NCBI GenBank assembly: GCA_964553615.1
Contig: CAZKMA010000016.1
Location: 1 to 64,000, forward strand
Length of the DNA: 64,000 nucleotides
Direction of reading: 5' to 3'
From: DATKUC01 sp964553615
Lineage (GTDB): Bacteria > Spirochaetota > Spirochaetia > DSM-27196 > DATKUC01
Made by a program: the position numbers and the translations under genes. Below, one piece after another: positions 1 through 7,346 of the stretch; positions within the stretch are counted from its first letter, which is position 1; every line of letters starts with the position of its first letter. The notes beneath the pieces were generated by a model, which was not told the DNA's origin, did not search any database, and was given only the letters and a program-made list of their open reading frames with translations.

Positions 1-78
1 GGGGACACCCGATGGCTCCTCATTCGAATTGCCGTTTTCAGAGCTGCTCCGGCCGGTACCCTTCCCTCCCGAGGCCAT
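1..78 (-). CDS. Partial unknown gene, 5' end only, running off the left edge
   Basis: The minus strand is open from position 114 to the edge with no stop. Two ATG starts are possible. The one at 114 begins MDLNKRRIGAYR. The one at 78 begins MASGGKG and has a GGAG ribosome site 8 nt upstream. The promoter at 121-149 would start transcription at about 114, so the ATG at 78 would get a 36-nt leader with a proper ribosome site, while the ATG at 114 would be leaderless. I prefer 78. Only 26 residues are visible, rich in Gly, Ser and Asn. No family is recognised; the call rests on the promoter, ribosome site and open frame. Confidence 0.4.
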   Translation of the reverse strand, partial: MASGGKGTGRSSSENGNSNEEPSGVP

Positions 79-120
79 CCGATAGGCTCCAATCCGACGC
101 TTGTTAAGGTCCATGTACCT

Positions 121-149
121 ATCATACGGTGCCATAAACGCGGCGTCAA
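121..149 (-). promoter_or_regulatory. Sigma-70 promoter for the left-edge gene
   Basis: On the minus strand, TTGACG (144-149) and TATGAT (121-126) are 17 bp apart, close to the sigma-70 consensus. The predicted transcription start falls on or near the A of the ATG at 114. It is back to back with the tRNA promoter at 204-232. Confidence 0.6.
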
Positions 150-203
150 TTCATCTGCGCTCCGCGAAGAAAAAGGAAAAATCCAAAAGAAAACCGGCAA
201 GGG

Positions 204-232
204 TTGACAGCGGAATAGATTTCCGGTAAAAA
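204..232 (+). promoter_or_regulatory. Promoter of tRNA-Phe
   Basis: A perfect -35 TTGACA (204-209), a 17-bp spacer and an AT-rich -10 TAAAAA (227-232) lie 14 bp before the mature tRNA 5' end. The -10 is not ideal, but position and spacing fit a single-gene tRNA unit. Confidence 0.6.
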
Positions 233-246
233 AGATGCACGATGAT

Positions 247-319
<73 letters not shown>

Positions 320-323
320 TGTC

Positions 324-358
324 AGGTAGTCCAAGAGATTGGACTGCCTTTTTTTTTG
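324..358 (+). terminator. Rho-independent terminator of tRNA-Phe
   Basis: The stem AGGTAGTCC (324-332) pairs with GGACTGCCT (341-349), with one T-G wobble, around an 8-nt loop. A run of nine T follows. It starts five bases after the tRNA. Confidence 0.9.
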
Positions 359-544
359 TCCACCAGCTGCCGGATGTGCCCACATACGTTCCCGGTGCAC
401 GTTGGCGCGCCAAAATGCCATCCCTGAACGCGGAGGAGATCGCCTTCTGTTCACGCGTGACTGCACATACTGCAGGACGAGAATTGCTGAGGGTTGTCGT
501 CTGCCCTTGCCGAGCGCCCGCACAAAGAGATAAATTATTGAAGT

Positions 545-2092
545 ATGCCTGAACACACAAAGGTCTACGACTACAAACCGGACATCGTAGAACAGCAGAT
601 TGTAACCGCACTGCGCCGTCGTAATCGCGAGTCGACCATTGCCGACATCATCTCAACCACCGGTCTGCCGAAGTATCAGGTGCAGACCATGATGAACGAG
701 GTGGTACGCGATTATGCCGGACACTTGCGTGTTACCGAATCCGGCGAGATCCTGTACTACTTCCCCGAAGGCATGAGGAATCGGCGCAAGGGGTTCGTTC
801 CAGGACTGAAACGCTTCATGTCCCGCGCAATGCGGGTGGCAGCCCGTGTGCTTACGTTCCTGTTCAAGATCTGGATAATGGGCACGCTCATTGGATATTT
901 CCTCATATTCATAGGCCTGTTGCTGCTGGCAATGCTCGCCTCCATTGCAGGATCAGCGAACTCGCGTGACTCCGACCGTGGCGGCGGGCGCGACAGGATC
1001 GGCGGATTCGGGTCGTTCTATTTGACCGCACGCGTAATACAACTGTTCGTTACGCTCTGGTTGTACAGCGGAACGCCATCCCGTTCCGGCGGTGGATTTT
1101 TCGAACGGCGACAGAAGGCAAAGGGCCGGCCCCTTCACCAGTCCATATTCGCCTTTGTTTTCGGGGATGAAACCCCGCTCAAAGAGTGGCCACAGCGGGA
1201 GAAGCAGGAGTTCATCCGGCTCATTCAGTCGCAGAAGGGAGTAGTCAGTCTGGAGGAGGTCATGCACCTCACGGGCCGAAGTAGATCTTCCGCCGAACAG
1301 GTTCTCAGTGAGTACCTGGTGGAGTTCGAGGGCGAACCGGATGTCACCGAATCCGGAGTTCTGATCTACCGTTTCCCGGAACTTATGCGGACGAATGAAC
1401 TGGCACTCGCCGGTACGCACTTCCAGCGCGAGTTCAAGCCGCTCATCCCATTCAACAAGAACAAGGGAAACGCGAACAAGTGGATAGGCTTCTTCAACGG
1501 ATTTAATCTGGTGTTCGGGAGTTACTTCCTTGTCTATTCATACCTTATCAACACCCTGTCTCCGCAACGCGTGCTCGACCGGTTCTACGCCTTCGTCATA
1601 TCGCTCGTCGGACAGATAAGCGCGAATCCTGCATATCTCGTCGCTATCGTCCTGGGTATTATCCCTGTGGTCTTTTCCGTGGTGTTCTTCCTAGTGCCAA
1701 TCATCCGTCGTGCGGTCGAGAAGAACAGGAATGAAGAGATCAAGCAGGACAACCTTCGCAAGAGAACGGTTGCCAACGTGCTCGCCGATCCTGCAGTGGT
1801 CGATCCGGAAGAGATTGTCCCCCAACTTCCGGAAGAGAAACCCCGAAACTGGCCGGAGTTCATCACATCGGCAATCCGGGATCTTTCCGGCGACCGCCCG
1901 ATCGACGTCGAAGAGAAGCGGGCCGAGCAGGACGGAAAACCTGCAGCGTACCTGTATCACATACCGGAGTTGAAACGGGACCTTCTTGAACTTGAGAAAT
2001 ACCGCTCGACAGTACAGATCGATCAGTACAGCGTTGGCAAGACCATATTCGATTCCGGCGCAGATGTCGGGCCTGCCCCTTCAAGCAACTGA
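545..2092 (+). CDS. Membrane protein of unknown function with repeated helical (winged-helix-like) modules
   Basis: 515 aa; family not recognised with certainty. A soluble module at residues ~8-80 (helices, then VTESGEILYYFPEGMR) is repeated at ~215-290 (VTESGVLIYRFPELMR), with a weaker third echo near the C-terminus (YLYHIPEL). Each module looks like a small helix-turn-helix or winged-helix unit ending in a beta strand. Hydrophobic segments at ~95-135 and ~155-172 lie between the first two modules, and ~322-340 and ~360-385 follow the second. The chain is therefore a membrane protein with cytosolic modules, possibly a sensor or scaffold. The ATG at 545 has a weak AAAGAGA site 14 nt upstream. 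A strong terminator follows. It stands alone, convergent with ppdK. Confidence 0.85.
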   Translation: MPEHTKVYDYKPDIVEQQIVTALRRRNRESTIADIISTTGLPKYQVQTMMNEVVRDYAGHLRVTESGEILYYFPEGMRNRRKGFVPGLKRFMSRAMRVAARVLTFLFKIWIMGTLIGYFLIFIGLLLLAMLASIAGSANSRDSDRGGGRDRIGGFGSFYLTARVIQLFVTLWLYSGTPSRSGGGFFERRQKAKGRPLHQSIFAFVFGDETPLKEWPQREKQEFIRLIQSQKGVVSLEEVMHLTGRSRSSAEQVLSEYLVEFEGEPDVTESGVLIYRFPELMRTNELALAGTHFQREFKPLIPFNKNKGNANKWIGFFNGFNLVFGSYFLVYSYLINTLSPQRVLDRFYAFVISLVGQISANPAYLVAIVLGIIPVVFSVVFFLVPIIRRAVEKNRNEEIKQDNLRKRTVANVLADPAVVDPEEIVPQLPEEKPRNWPEFITSAIRDLSGDRPIDVEEKRAEQDGKPAAYLYHIPELKRDLLELEKYRSTVQIDQYSVGKTIFDSGADVGPAPSSN

Positions 2093-2123
2093 CGACATCT
2101 TTCATTCATCCCGCCGCAAACAG

Positions 2124-2167
2124 AACGGCCGCACCCTGCAGAAGCAGAATGCGGCCGTTGTTTTTTG
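2124..2167 (+). terminator. Terminator of the membrane-protein gene
   Basis: A perfect 10-bp stem, AACGGCCGCA (2124-2133) with TGCGGCCGTT (2150-2159), is followed by G and six T. On the other strand only three T follow the stem, so it may stop ppdK transcripts weakly. Confidence 0.85.
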
Positions 2168-2183
2168 TCCGAGTCTGAAATGT

Positions 2184-4847
2184 CTACTTCCGGTTCTTCA
2201 GGACAGCCTGAGCCGCCGACAGCCGCGCTATCGGTACCCGGAACGGTGAACAGGACACATAGTCCATACCAACCCGATAACAGAACTCGATTGAAGATGG
2301 TTCCCCACCGTGCTCGCCACAGATTCCCACTTTCAGGTCCGGCTTGGTTGACCGACCCTTGGCAACACCCATCTCAACGAGCTGACCAACACCTTCCTGA
2401 TCCAGCCGTGCAAACGGATCATCATCCAGAATGTTGTTTTCGAGATAGAACGGCACGAACGAGCCCACATCGTCGCGGGAGTAACCGAGCGTCATCTGGG
2501 TAAGGTCATTCGTTCCGAAGGAAAAGAAGTCCGCGTATTCCGCCACCTTGTCCGCGGTGAGTGCTGCGCGGGGGATCTCGATCATGGTACCAATCTTGTA
2601 CGCGACTTTCGACTTCTTCTTCGCGACTACATCCTTGCAGATTCTGTCGGCGTTCTCGCGGGTAAGAGCAAGCTCTTTCCATGTTCCGACGAGCGGAATC
2701 ATGATCTCCGGGAACACCTTCCCGCCGGCCGCGGCCACTTCACATGCAGCGGTAATAATTGCCTCTACCTGCATGTCGTAGATTTCCGGATAGGTAACGC
2801 CCAGACGGCAGCCACGATGGCCGAGCATCGGATTGGCTTCATGCAGCGTTGCAATCTTGGATTGCAGTTCTTTCACGCTCTTGCCTGTAATGACGGAAAG
2901 CTCCTTGATTTGCTCCTTGGTCTGCGGAACAAACTCGTGCAACGGCGGATCCAGAAGTCGGATGGTGACCGGCAGTCCATTCATTGCCTTGAAGATTCCC
3001 TTGAAGTCTTTCTTCTGCATGGGAAGAAGTTTCTTCAGCGCCTTGCGGCGTGCTTCCACATCGTCGGCAACGATCATCTCTCGGAAGGGCATAATGCGCG
3101 CTTCGTCGAAGAACATGTGCTCCGTTCGACACAGCCCGATACCCTCTGCTCCGAAGTCACGGGCTCTCTTTGCGTCCGCAGGTGTATCCGCGTTGGTACG
3201 AACAAGGAATCCCTTCACCGGCGCGTTGCTGCGGTCGGCAGTCTTTCGAATCTCGTCCGCCCAGCCAAGAAAGGTCTGCAGTTCGCCGGTAATCTTCGGT
3301 TGGGTCAACGGAAGCTCACCCTTGAACACTTCGCCGGTGGTTCCGTCGATGGTGACGTAGTCACCCTCTTTGAATTTCTTGTTTCCGATGGCCATCGTCT
3401 TGCCGGAAATGACTGCAGCCTTACATCCAGCGACACAGGGACGCCCCATACCGCGAGCGACAACTGCCGCGTGGCTCGTCATTCCACCGGTGGCGGTCAG
3501 GATGCCCTGCGCAGCATGCATACCACCGATGTCTTCGGGGCTCGTTTCCTGACGAACAAGGAGGACCTTCTTGCCCTGCTTTACCCACGCTTCGGCATCT
3601 TCCGCCGTGAAAACTATCTGTCCGGTGGCCGATCCAGGAGATGCATTCAGGCCCTTGGCAAGAGCTTTCTCCAGGCGTTTCGCCTTCGGATCGATATTCG
3701 GATGGAACACCTGGTCGAGTTGATCCGGCGTTACGCGCTGGACTGCGACTTCCTTGCTGATGAGTCCTTCCTTGAACATATCGACCGCAACCTTGATTGC
3801 CGAAGGCCCGGTGCGCTTTCCATTTCTGGTCTGAAGGAGAAAGAGCTTTCCACGTTCAATGGTAAACTCCATGTCCTGCATGTCCTTGAAATGCTTCTCC
3901 AGCCGATCCTTTACCTCCACAAGCTGCTTGTAGATTTTCGGATCCCGTTTGGAGAGAAGAGAGAGCTTCTGCGGAGTTCGGATACCCGCAACCACGTCTT
4001 CTCCCTGGGCGTTCATGAGGTATTCGCCGTAGAACTCGTTCTTTCCACTGGACGGATCACGAGAGAAACAGACACCCGTTCCCGAGTCATCACCAAAGTT
4101 GCCGAAGACCATCGACTGCACGTTCACTGCGGTTCCGATGAGTCCCTTGATTTCATTCAGTTTTCGATAGTGGATAGCCCGCGGATTGTTCCATGAACCG
4201 AACACCGCGTCGATTGCGCCCCACAGCTGCTTCAGCGGATCCTGCGGAAAATCTTCCTTGGTGGATGTCTTGTAGACCTGCTTGTACAGCTTCACTACTT
4301 CCTTGAGATCCGCCGCATTGAGATCGGTATCAAGTTCAACACCCCGCTTCTTCTTGACGCTTGAAAGCGCCTTCTCGAAATTTTCGTGGTGGCACCCTTT
4401 GACGACATCACCGTACATATTGATGAAACGGCGATACGCATCCCATGCAAAACGTTCGTTTCCGGAGCTTTGAATCAGGCCCTCGACCGCTTTGTCGTTC
4501 ATACCCAGGTTCAGGACGGTATCCATCATTCCAGGCATAGAGACCGCCGCGCCGGACCGGACCGAAACAAGCAGAGGATCCTTCGCGTCGCCCAGTTTCT
4601 TGCCCATGAGTGTCTCGAGCTTCTTCAGGTTGTCCTGGACTTCCTGTTCGAGCCCGGCGGGGTAATGACGATTGTTCTTGTAGAACTCGTCACAGACCTC
4701 TGTGCTGATCGTAAATCCCGGCGGAACCGGAACTCCGAGGTTTGTCATTTCGGCCAGGCCGGCGCCCTTGCCACCGAGAAGGTTCTTGTCTTTGCCGTTG
4801 CCTTCGGCCTTGCCCCCTCCGAAAAAAAATACGCGCTTATTCGCCAT
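2184..4847 (-). CDS. ppdK: Pyruvate, phosphate dikinase
   Basis: 887 aa, the usual length of bacterial PPDK. It interconverts pyruvate + ATP + Pi with PEP + AMP + PPi in the cytosol, linking glycolysis to PPi energetics. Visible in order: N-terminal ATP-grasp with GGKGAGLAEM (~25-35) and SVRSGAAVSMPGMMDT; the central swivelling domain with the phospho-histidine motif GGMTSHAAVVARGMG; the C-terminal PEP/pyruvate barrel with FGTNDLTQMTLGYSRDD and the catalytic-cysteine motif CGEHGGEP near the end. The frame stays open 50 codons upstream, but family alignment begins at MANKRVFFFGGG, so I chose the ATG at 4847. The G-rich stretch about 12 nt before it is a weak ribosome site. A good sigma-70 promoter lies at 4897-4925. 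Confidence 0.97.
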   Translation of the reverse strand: MANKRVFFFGGGKAEGNGKDKNLLGGKGAGLAEMTNLGVPVPPGFTISTEVCDEFYKNNRHYPAGLEQEVQDNLKKLETLMGKKLGDAKDPLLVSVRSGAAVSMPGMMDTVLNLGMNDKAVEGLIQSSGNERFAWDAYRRFINMYGDVVKGCHHENFEKALSSVKKKRGVELDTDLNAADLKEVVKLYKQVYKTSTKEDFPQDPLKQLWGAIDAVFGSWNNPRAIHYRKLNEIKGLIGTAVNVQSMVFGNFGDDSGTGVCFSRDPSSGKNEFYGEYLMNAQGEDVVAGIRTPQKLSLLSKRDPKIYKQLVEVKDRLEKHFKDMQDMEFTIERGKLFLLQTRNGKRTGPSAIKVAVDMFKEGLISKEVAVQRVTPDQLDQVFHPNIDPKAKRLEKALAKGLNASPGSATGQIVFTAEDAEAWVKQGKKVLLVRQETSPEDIGGMHAAQGILTATGGMTSHAAVVARGMGRPCVAGCKAAVISGKTMAIGNKKFKEGDYVTIDGTTGEVFKGELPLTQPKITGELQTFLGWADEIRKTADRSNAPVKGFLVRTNADTPADAKRARDFGAEGIGLCRTEHMFFDEARIMPFREMIVADDVEARRKALKKLLPMQKKDFKGIFKAMNGLPVTIRLLDPPLHEFVPQTKEQIKELSVITGKSVKELQSKIATLHEANPMLGHRGCRLGVTYPEIYDMQVEAIITAACEVAAAGGKVFPEIMIPLVGTWKELALTRENADRICKDVVAKKKSKVAYKIGTMIEIPRAALTADKVAEYADFFSFGTNDLTQMTLGYSRDDVGSFVPFYLENNILDDDPFARLDQEGVGQLVEMGVAKGRSTKPDLKVGICGEHGGEPSSIEFCYRVGMDYVSCSPFRVPIARLSAAQAVLKNRK

Positions 4848-4896
4848 AATCGTAAGTACCCCCACAGTCTGTTTTTTTTTTGCTACTATGGATGAA

Positions 4897-4925
4897 AGCG
4901 TAAAGAAAAAGCTGCTCTCTGTCAA
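4897..4925 (-). promoter_or_regulatory. Promoter of ppdK
   Basis: On the minus strand, TTGACA (4920-4925), 17 bp and TACGCT (4897-4902) lie about 50 bp before the ppdK ATG. The leader contains a run of ten A. Confidence 0.6.
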
Positions 4926-4956
4926 CAAGAGACGGTTGCACGCCATCCTCCGAACG

Positions 4957-4988
4957 AAAAAAAAGAGGATGCCGTCGAAGACATCCTC
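4957..4988 (-). terminator. Terminator of the sigma-factor gene
   Basis: The minus-strand stem GAGGATG/CATCCTC (4982-4988 with 4965-4971) has a 10-nt loop and is followed by eight T (4957-4964). It separates the sigma-factor gene from ppdK. Confidence 0.9.
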
Positions 4989-5043
4989 AATTCGCAATTA
5001 CAGAATTCATTTCAAAAAAACGCCAGGCGCAACTCTTGTCATC

Positions 5044-5931
5044 TCAGGCAATGTACGCCTCGAGATACTGACTCCGCTTCGGGTGTTGAAGGCGCTTAAT
5101 CGCCTTCTTCTCGATCTGGCGGATCCGTTCTTTGGTCAGATTGTACTTGTCTCCAATTTCTTTCAGCGACAACGGACTCCGTCCATTCAGGCCGAACCGG
5201 TACTGAACAATCTCCGCCTCTTTTTCACTCAGCGTGCTCAGGATCGCATTTATATCATCCTTCAGTGCCTTTTCTACGACTGAAGCTTCGGGCTGTTTGT
5301 ATCCTTCGTCTTCCACGAAGTCTCCAAGGAGTGAGGAATCCTTTTCCGCATACACGGGGGTTTCAAGGGAAATGAGGTCCCGGGATATGTTTATGAGGTC
5401 CGCCACATGATCTTCATTCATGTTGAGCAGTCGTGCAATCTGCTTCATTTCGGCTTCTTCACTCCGCTCACCCTGGATCTGCTTTCTCACCTTTTCAATC
5501 TGCACGAGTTCGTTTGCCCGATTCAGCGGCAAACGGATCATTCGTGACTTTTCACAGATGGCCTTGAGAATTGCCTGGCGGATCCACCAAACGGCGTAGG
5601 AAATGAAGTGGTATCCCTTGTTCACATCGAAGCGTTCGATCGCATTCATCAATCCAATGTTTCCCTCGCTGATGAGGTCCGACAACGGGAGACCCTGGTT
5701 CTGGTATTTCTTTGCAACATTTACCACGAACCGGAGATTCGCCTGAACCAGCTTATCCTTTGCCGATTTGTCGCCTGTTTCGGCCAGACGAGCATAATGA
5801 TCTTCTTCTTCTCTCTTGAGGAGCGGAATCTTGTTGATTTCCTTCAGATAAATCGAGATGATGTTTTCGTCTTCCTGTGACGAGCGCTGGTAGGTGGGCT
5901 TCTTTTCGACTTTCTTTTTTGCTATTGCCAT
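5044..5931 (-). CDS. Sigma-70-family RNA polymerase sigma factor (RpoS/RpoD-like, short form)
   Basis: 295 aa, about half the length of a housekeeping RpoD, with no region 1.1. Visible: region 1.2 (NIISIYLKEINKIPLLKREEE, ~23-43), region 2 (LRFVVNVAKKYQNQGLPLSDLISEGNIGLM, then FISYAVWWIRQAI at ~108-120), region 3 (~130-200) and region 4 with a helix-turn-helix (SLKEIGDKYNLTKERIRQIEKKAIKRLQHP). This is the layout of a group 2 factor such as RpoS. From memory, Treponema has a comparable factor beside groES; here groES is 1 kb away. GGAGA lies 6 nt before the ATG. The gene is preceded by a sigma-54 promoter (5954-5971) and followed by its own terminator. Whether it is the general stress factor or another alternative factor cannot be settled from sequence. 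Confidence 0.93.
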   Translation of the reverse strand: MAIAKKKVEKKPTYQRSSQEDENIISIYLKEINKIPLLKREEEDHYARLAETGDKSAKDKLVQANLRFVVNVAKKYQNQGLPLSDLISEGNIGLMNAIERFDVNKGYHFISYAVWWIRQAILKAICEKSRMIRLPLNRANELVQIEKVRKQIQGERSEEAEMKQIARLLNMNEDHVADLINISRDLISLETPVYAEKDSSLLGDFVEDEGYKQPEASVVEKALKDDINAILSTLSEKEAEIVQYRFGLNGRSPLSLKEIGDKYNLTKERIRQIEKKAIKRLQHPKRSQYLEAYIA

Positions 5932-5953
5932 TTCGTTCTCCTCGCCTATATAA

Positions 5954-5971
5954 AAGCAAAACCCGTGCCAA
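5954..5971 (-). promoter_or_regulatory. Sigma-54 (RpoN) promoter of the sigma-factor gene
   Basis: The minus strand reads TTGGCACGGGTTTTGCTT. This matches the -24/-12 consensus TGGCAC-N5-TTGCW at every defined position, with GG and GC 12 bp apart. The predicted start is at about 5945, giving a ~14-nt leader that holds the ribosome site. Transcription would need RpoN and an NtrC-type activator; one is encoded at 13737-15086. Confidence 0.85.
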
Positions 5972-6049
5972 GAAGCGAAATTCGTGAGAACGAATAAAAT
6001 CTTTCAGTGTAAGAAATTAGAAGATTCGGAAAATCGCTCGAAATTCAGA

Positions 6050-6070
6050 TTCTGATCGAGTGTGTCAGAA
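6050..6070. promoter_or_regulatory. Candidate enhancer dyad upstream of the sigma-54 promoter
   Basis: A perfect inverted repeat, TTCTGA (6050-6055), 9 nt, TCAGAA (6065-6070), is centred about 115 bp upstream of the predicted start. That is a usual distance for an activator site at a sigma-54 promoter. It lies in AT-rich DNA without a gene (5972-6104). Identity as an activator site is inference. Confidence 0.35.
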
Positions 6071-6104
6071 TAACACAAATATCTGAGAACTGCTATATAC
6101 TGTA

Positions 6105-6776
6105 TCAAAAATCGCCACTCATGAGCTCGTCTTCCCCCGGGGTGCGCCCACAACAGAGCTTAAACTGGAGCCCGCTCCCGCAAGTACACCGATCCGAGGG
6201 TGTGAGCCGTCGCTTTGCGTCAAAATCCACGTGAACGAGTGAGTCGTCCAGCCGGTCAGGCATCTCGAAAAACGGGAAGACGATGACGATCTTGTGAAAG
6301 AGTTCCCGCTTTTCGTCAACGGTCTTTCCATCGAGGGCGTTCGAGCTCAGGAGACCTCTCCAGTAATCGTCAATGAGCTCTCGAATCATGTCGGTCTCTG
6401 CACGCGTATCAAGCCTGCCGGACTTCTTCTTCCGGAGATAACGAGATAGATGGACTGCGAGAAACGCATGCCAGTCGTCCTTTTCGCTCGAATCCTGTTT
6501 CGGCATGCCGTAGGCATTCGTGCACCGCCTGAGAACTTTCCGCGTGTGACCGAACTTCAAGTGGCGCTGGGACTGCACCCAACGGGCAATTGCCCGCCCC
6601 CGATGTCCGGTCTTGTAGAGCGCCAACCCGTGGTAGTAGAGGATACTGGCCATGGGTCCGGGCTTGGCCGATGGCGCGACCAGCATCGCGCGCCGGAAAC
6701 AATCGACCGCAATGTCGGGTTTATGTCTGGCGAGCCAGCGTTTCCCCTTCCTTAGTTCCTGATCCCACGTGTACAC
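6105..6776 (-). CDS. Hypothetical protein with TPR-like helices and a C-terminal SEC-C motif
   Basis: 223 aa from the GTG at 6776. The N-terminal half (~5-75, ending YYHGLALYKTGHRGRAIARW) looks like one or two tetratricopeptide-like helical pairs. The C-terminus carries CTCGSGLQFKLCCG, a SEC-C metal-binding motif (C-x-C-x8-C-C), which in SecA and many other proteins binds Zn. I chose GTG 6776 because AGAGGGG stands 5 nt before it and a possible promoter (6796-6824) would start transcripts at about 6789. The frame also opens at an ATG at 6842, but that has no ribosome site and overlaps the groES control region. Function unknown; perhaps a protein-interaction adaptor. Confidence 0.8.
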   Translation of the reverse strand: MYTWDQELRKGKRWLARHKPDIAVDCFRRAMLVAPSAKPGPMASILYYHGLALYKTGHRGRAIARWVQSQRHLKFGHTRKVLRRCTNAYGMPKQDSSEKDDWHAFLAVHLSRYLRKKKSGRLDTRAETDMIRELIDDYWRGLLSSNALDGKTVDEKRELFHKIVIVFPFFEMPDRLDDSLVHVDFDAKRRLTPSDRCTCGSGLQFKLCCGRTPGEDELMSGDF

Positions 6777-6795
6777 AGATTCCCCTCTGAGGGAT

Positions 6796-6824
6796 AAGGT
6801 ACTATCCGCCCATGCGCGGGACAA
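6796..6824 (-). promoter_or_regulatory. Possible promoter of the SEC-C gene
   Basis: On the minus strand, TTGTCC (6819-6824), 17 bp and TACCTT (6796-6801). The -10 is weak, but the spacing and the 13-nt distance to the ribosome site of GTG 6776 fit. Confidence 0.4.
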
Positions 6825-6872
6825 GTCGGAACGACTTGTCATTCAGGCACGTCCGGACACAATCGATTCTCC

Positions 6873-6901
6873 TTGACCGTCATCCCAAAGTTGCGTATAT
6901 T
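6873..6901 (+). promoter_or_regulatory. Promoter of groES
   Basis: TTGACC (6873-6878), 17 bp and TATATT (6896-6901) form a strong sigma-70 match about 60 bp before the groES start. No CIRCE inverted repeat (TTAGCACTC-N9-GAGTGCTAA) is present, so HrcA control is not supported. Confidence 0.75.
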
Positions 6902-6962
6902 CTCTTCGAGCCAACGCATTTCCAGATCATGCGACACTTTTCTAAACCTTCAGGAGGAACAT

Positions 6963-7229
6963 ATGAAGATAAAGCCCCTTGGAGACCGCATACTCCTAAA
7001 GACCGAAGAGGGCGAGACCAAGACGAAGAGCGGCTTGTACATCCCGGAAACTGCACAGGAAAAGACCCAAACCGGGTTGGTTGTGGCTGTGGGAGATGAC
7101 AAGGACGTCATTACTGTGAAGAACGGTGACAAAGTACTGTACGACAAGTACGCCGGAACCACCTTCAAGATCGATGGTGTAGACCATCTCATCGTGAAGA
7201 TGGCCGATATTCTTGCGGTAGTAGACTAG
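6963..7229 (+). CDS. groES: Co-chaperonin GroES
   Basis: 88 aa, slightly short of the usual 94-97. It forms the seven-membered lid of the GroEL chamber in the cytosol. Visible: N-terminal MKIKPLGDRILLKTEEGETKT, the mobile loop SGLYIPETAQEKTQTG (~25-40), and the C-terminal strand GVDHLIVKMADILAVVD. AGGAGG lies 7 nt before the ATG at 6963; the frame is open upstream, but nothing there resembles GroES. groEL does not follow; the next gene is dinG on the opposite strand. This separation is, as I recall, also found in Treponema. A terminator follows. Confidence 0.97.
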   Translation: MKIKPLGDRILLKTEEGETKTKSGLYIPETAQEKTQTGLVVAVGDDKDVITVKNGDKVLYDKYAGTTFKIDGVDHLIVKMADILAVVD

Positions 7230-7242
7230 TCGTTCACTTCCG

Positions 7243-7285
7243 GACCGGCACGCGGGCAAAACGCCTGTTACGCTCCGTGCCGGTC
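7243..7285 (+). other. Long hairpin between groES and its terminator
   Basis: A perfect 10-bp stem, GACCGGCACG (7243-7252) with CGTGCCGGTC (7276-7285), begins 13 nt after the groES stop. No T-run follows. It may stabilise the 3' end of the mRNA ahead of the true terminator at 7297. Confidence 0.5.
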
Positions 7286-7296
7286 TCCCCCACAAA

Positions 7297-7324
7297 ACCT
7301 GCGAATCACTCGCAGGTTTTTTTT
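7297..7324 (+). terminator. Terminator of groES, possibly bidirectional
   Basis: The stem ACCTGCGA (7297-7304) pairs with TCGCAGGT (7310-7317) and eight T follow on the plus strand. On the minus strand four T follow the stem, 30 nt past the dinG stop, so it may serve both convergent genes. Confidence 0.88.
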
Positions 7325-7346
7325 GGCCGCAACCAATTCAGACCGT

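Noticed and set aside
2817..4196. 459-codon plus-strand frame inside ppdK
   Set aside because: A shadow of the ppdK frame in GC-rich coding DNA; no family features and no promoter or ribosome site.
6842..6963. HrcA/CIRCE operator before groES
   Set aside because: The inverted repeat TTAGCACTC-N9-GAGTGCTAA is not present in the region between the SEC-C gene and groES.
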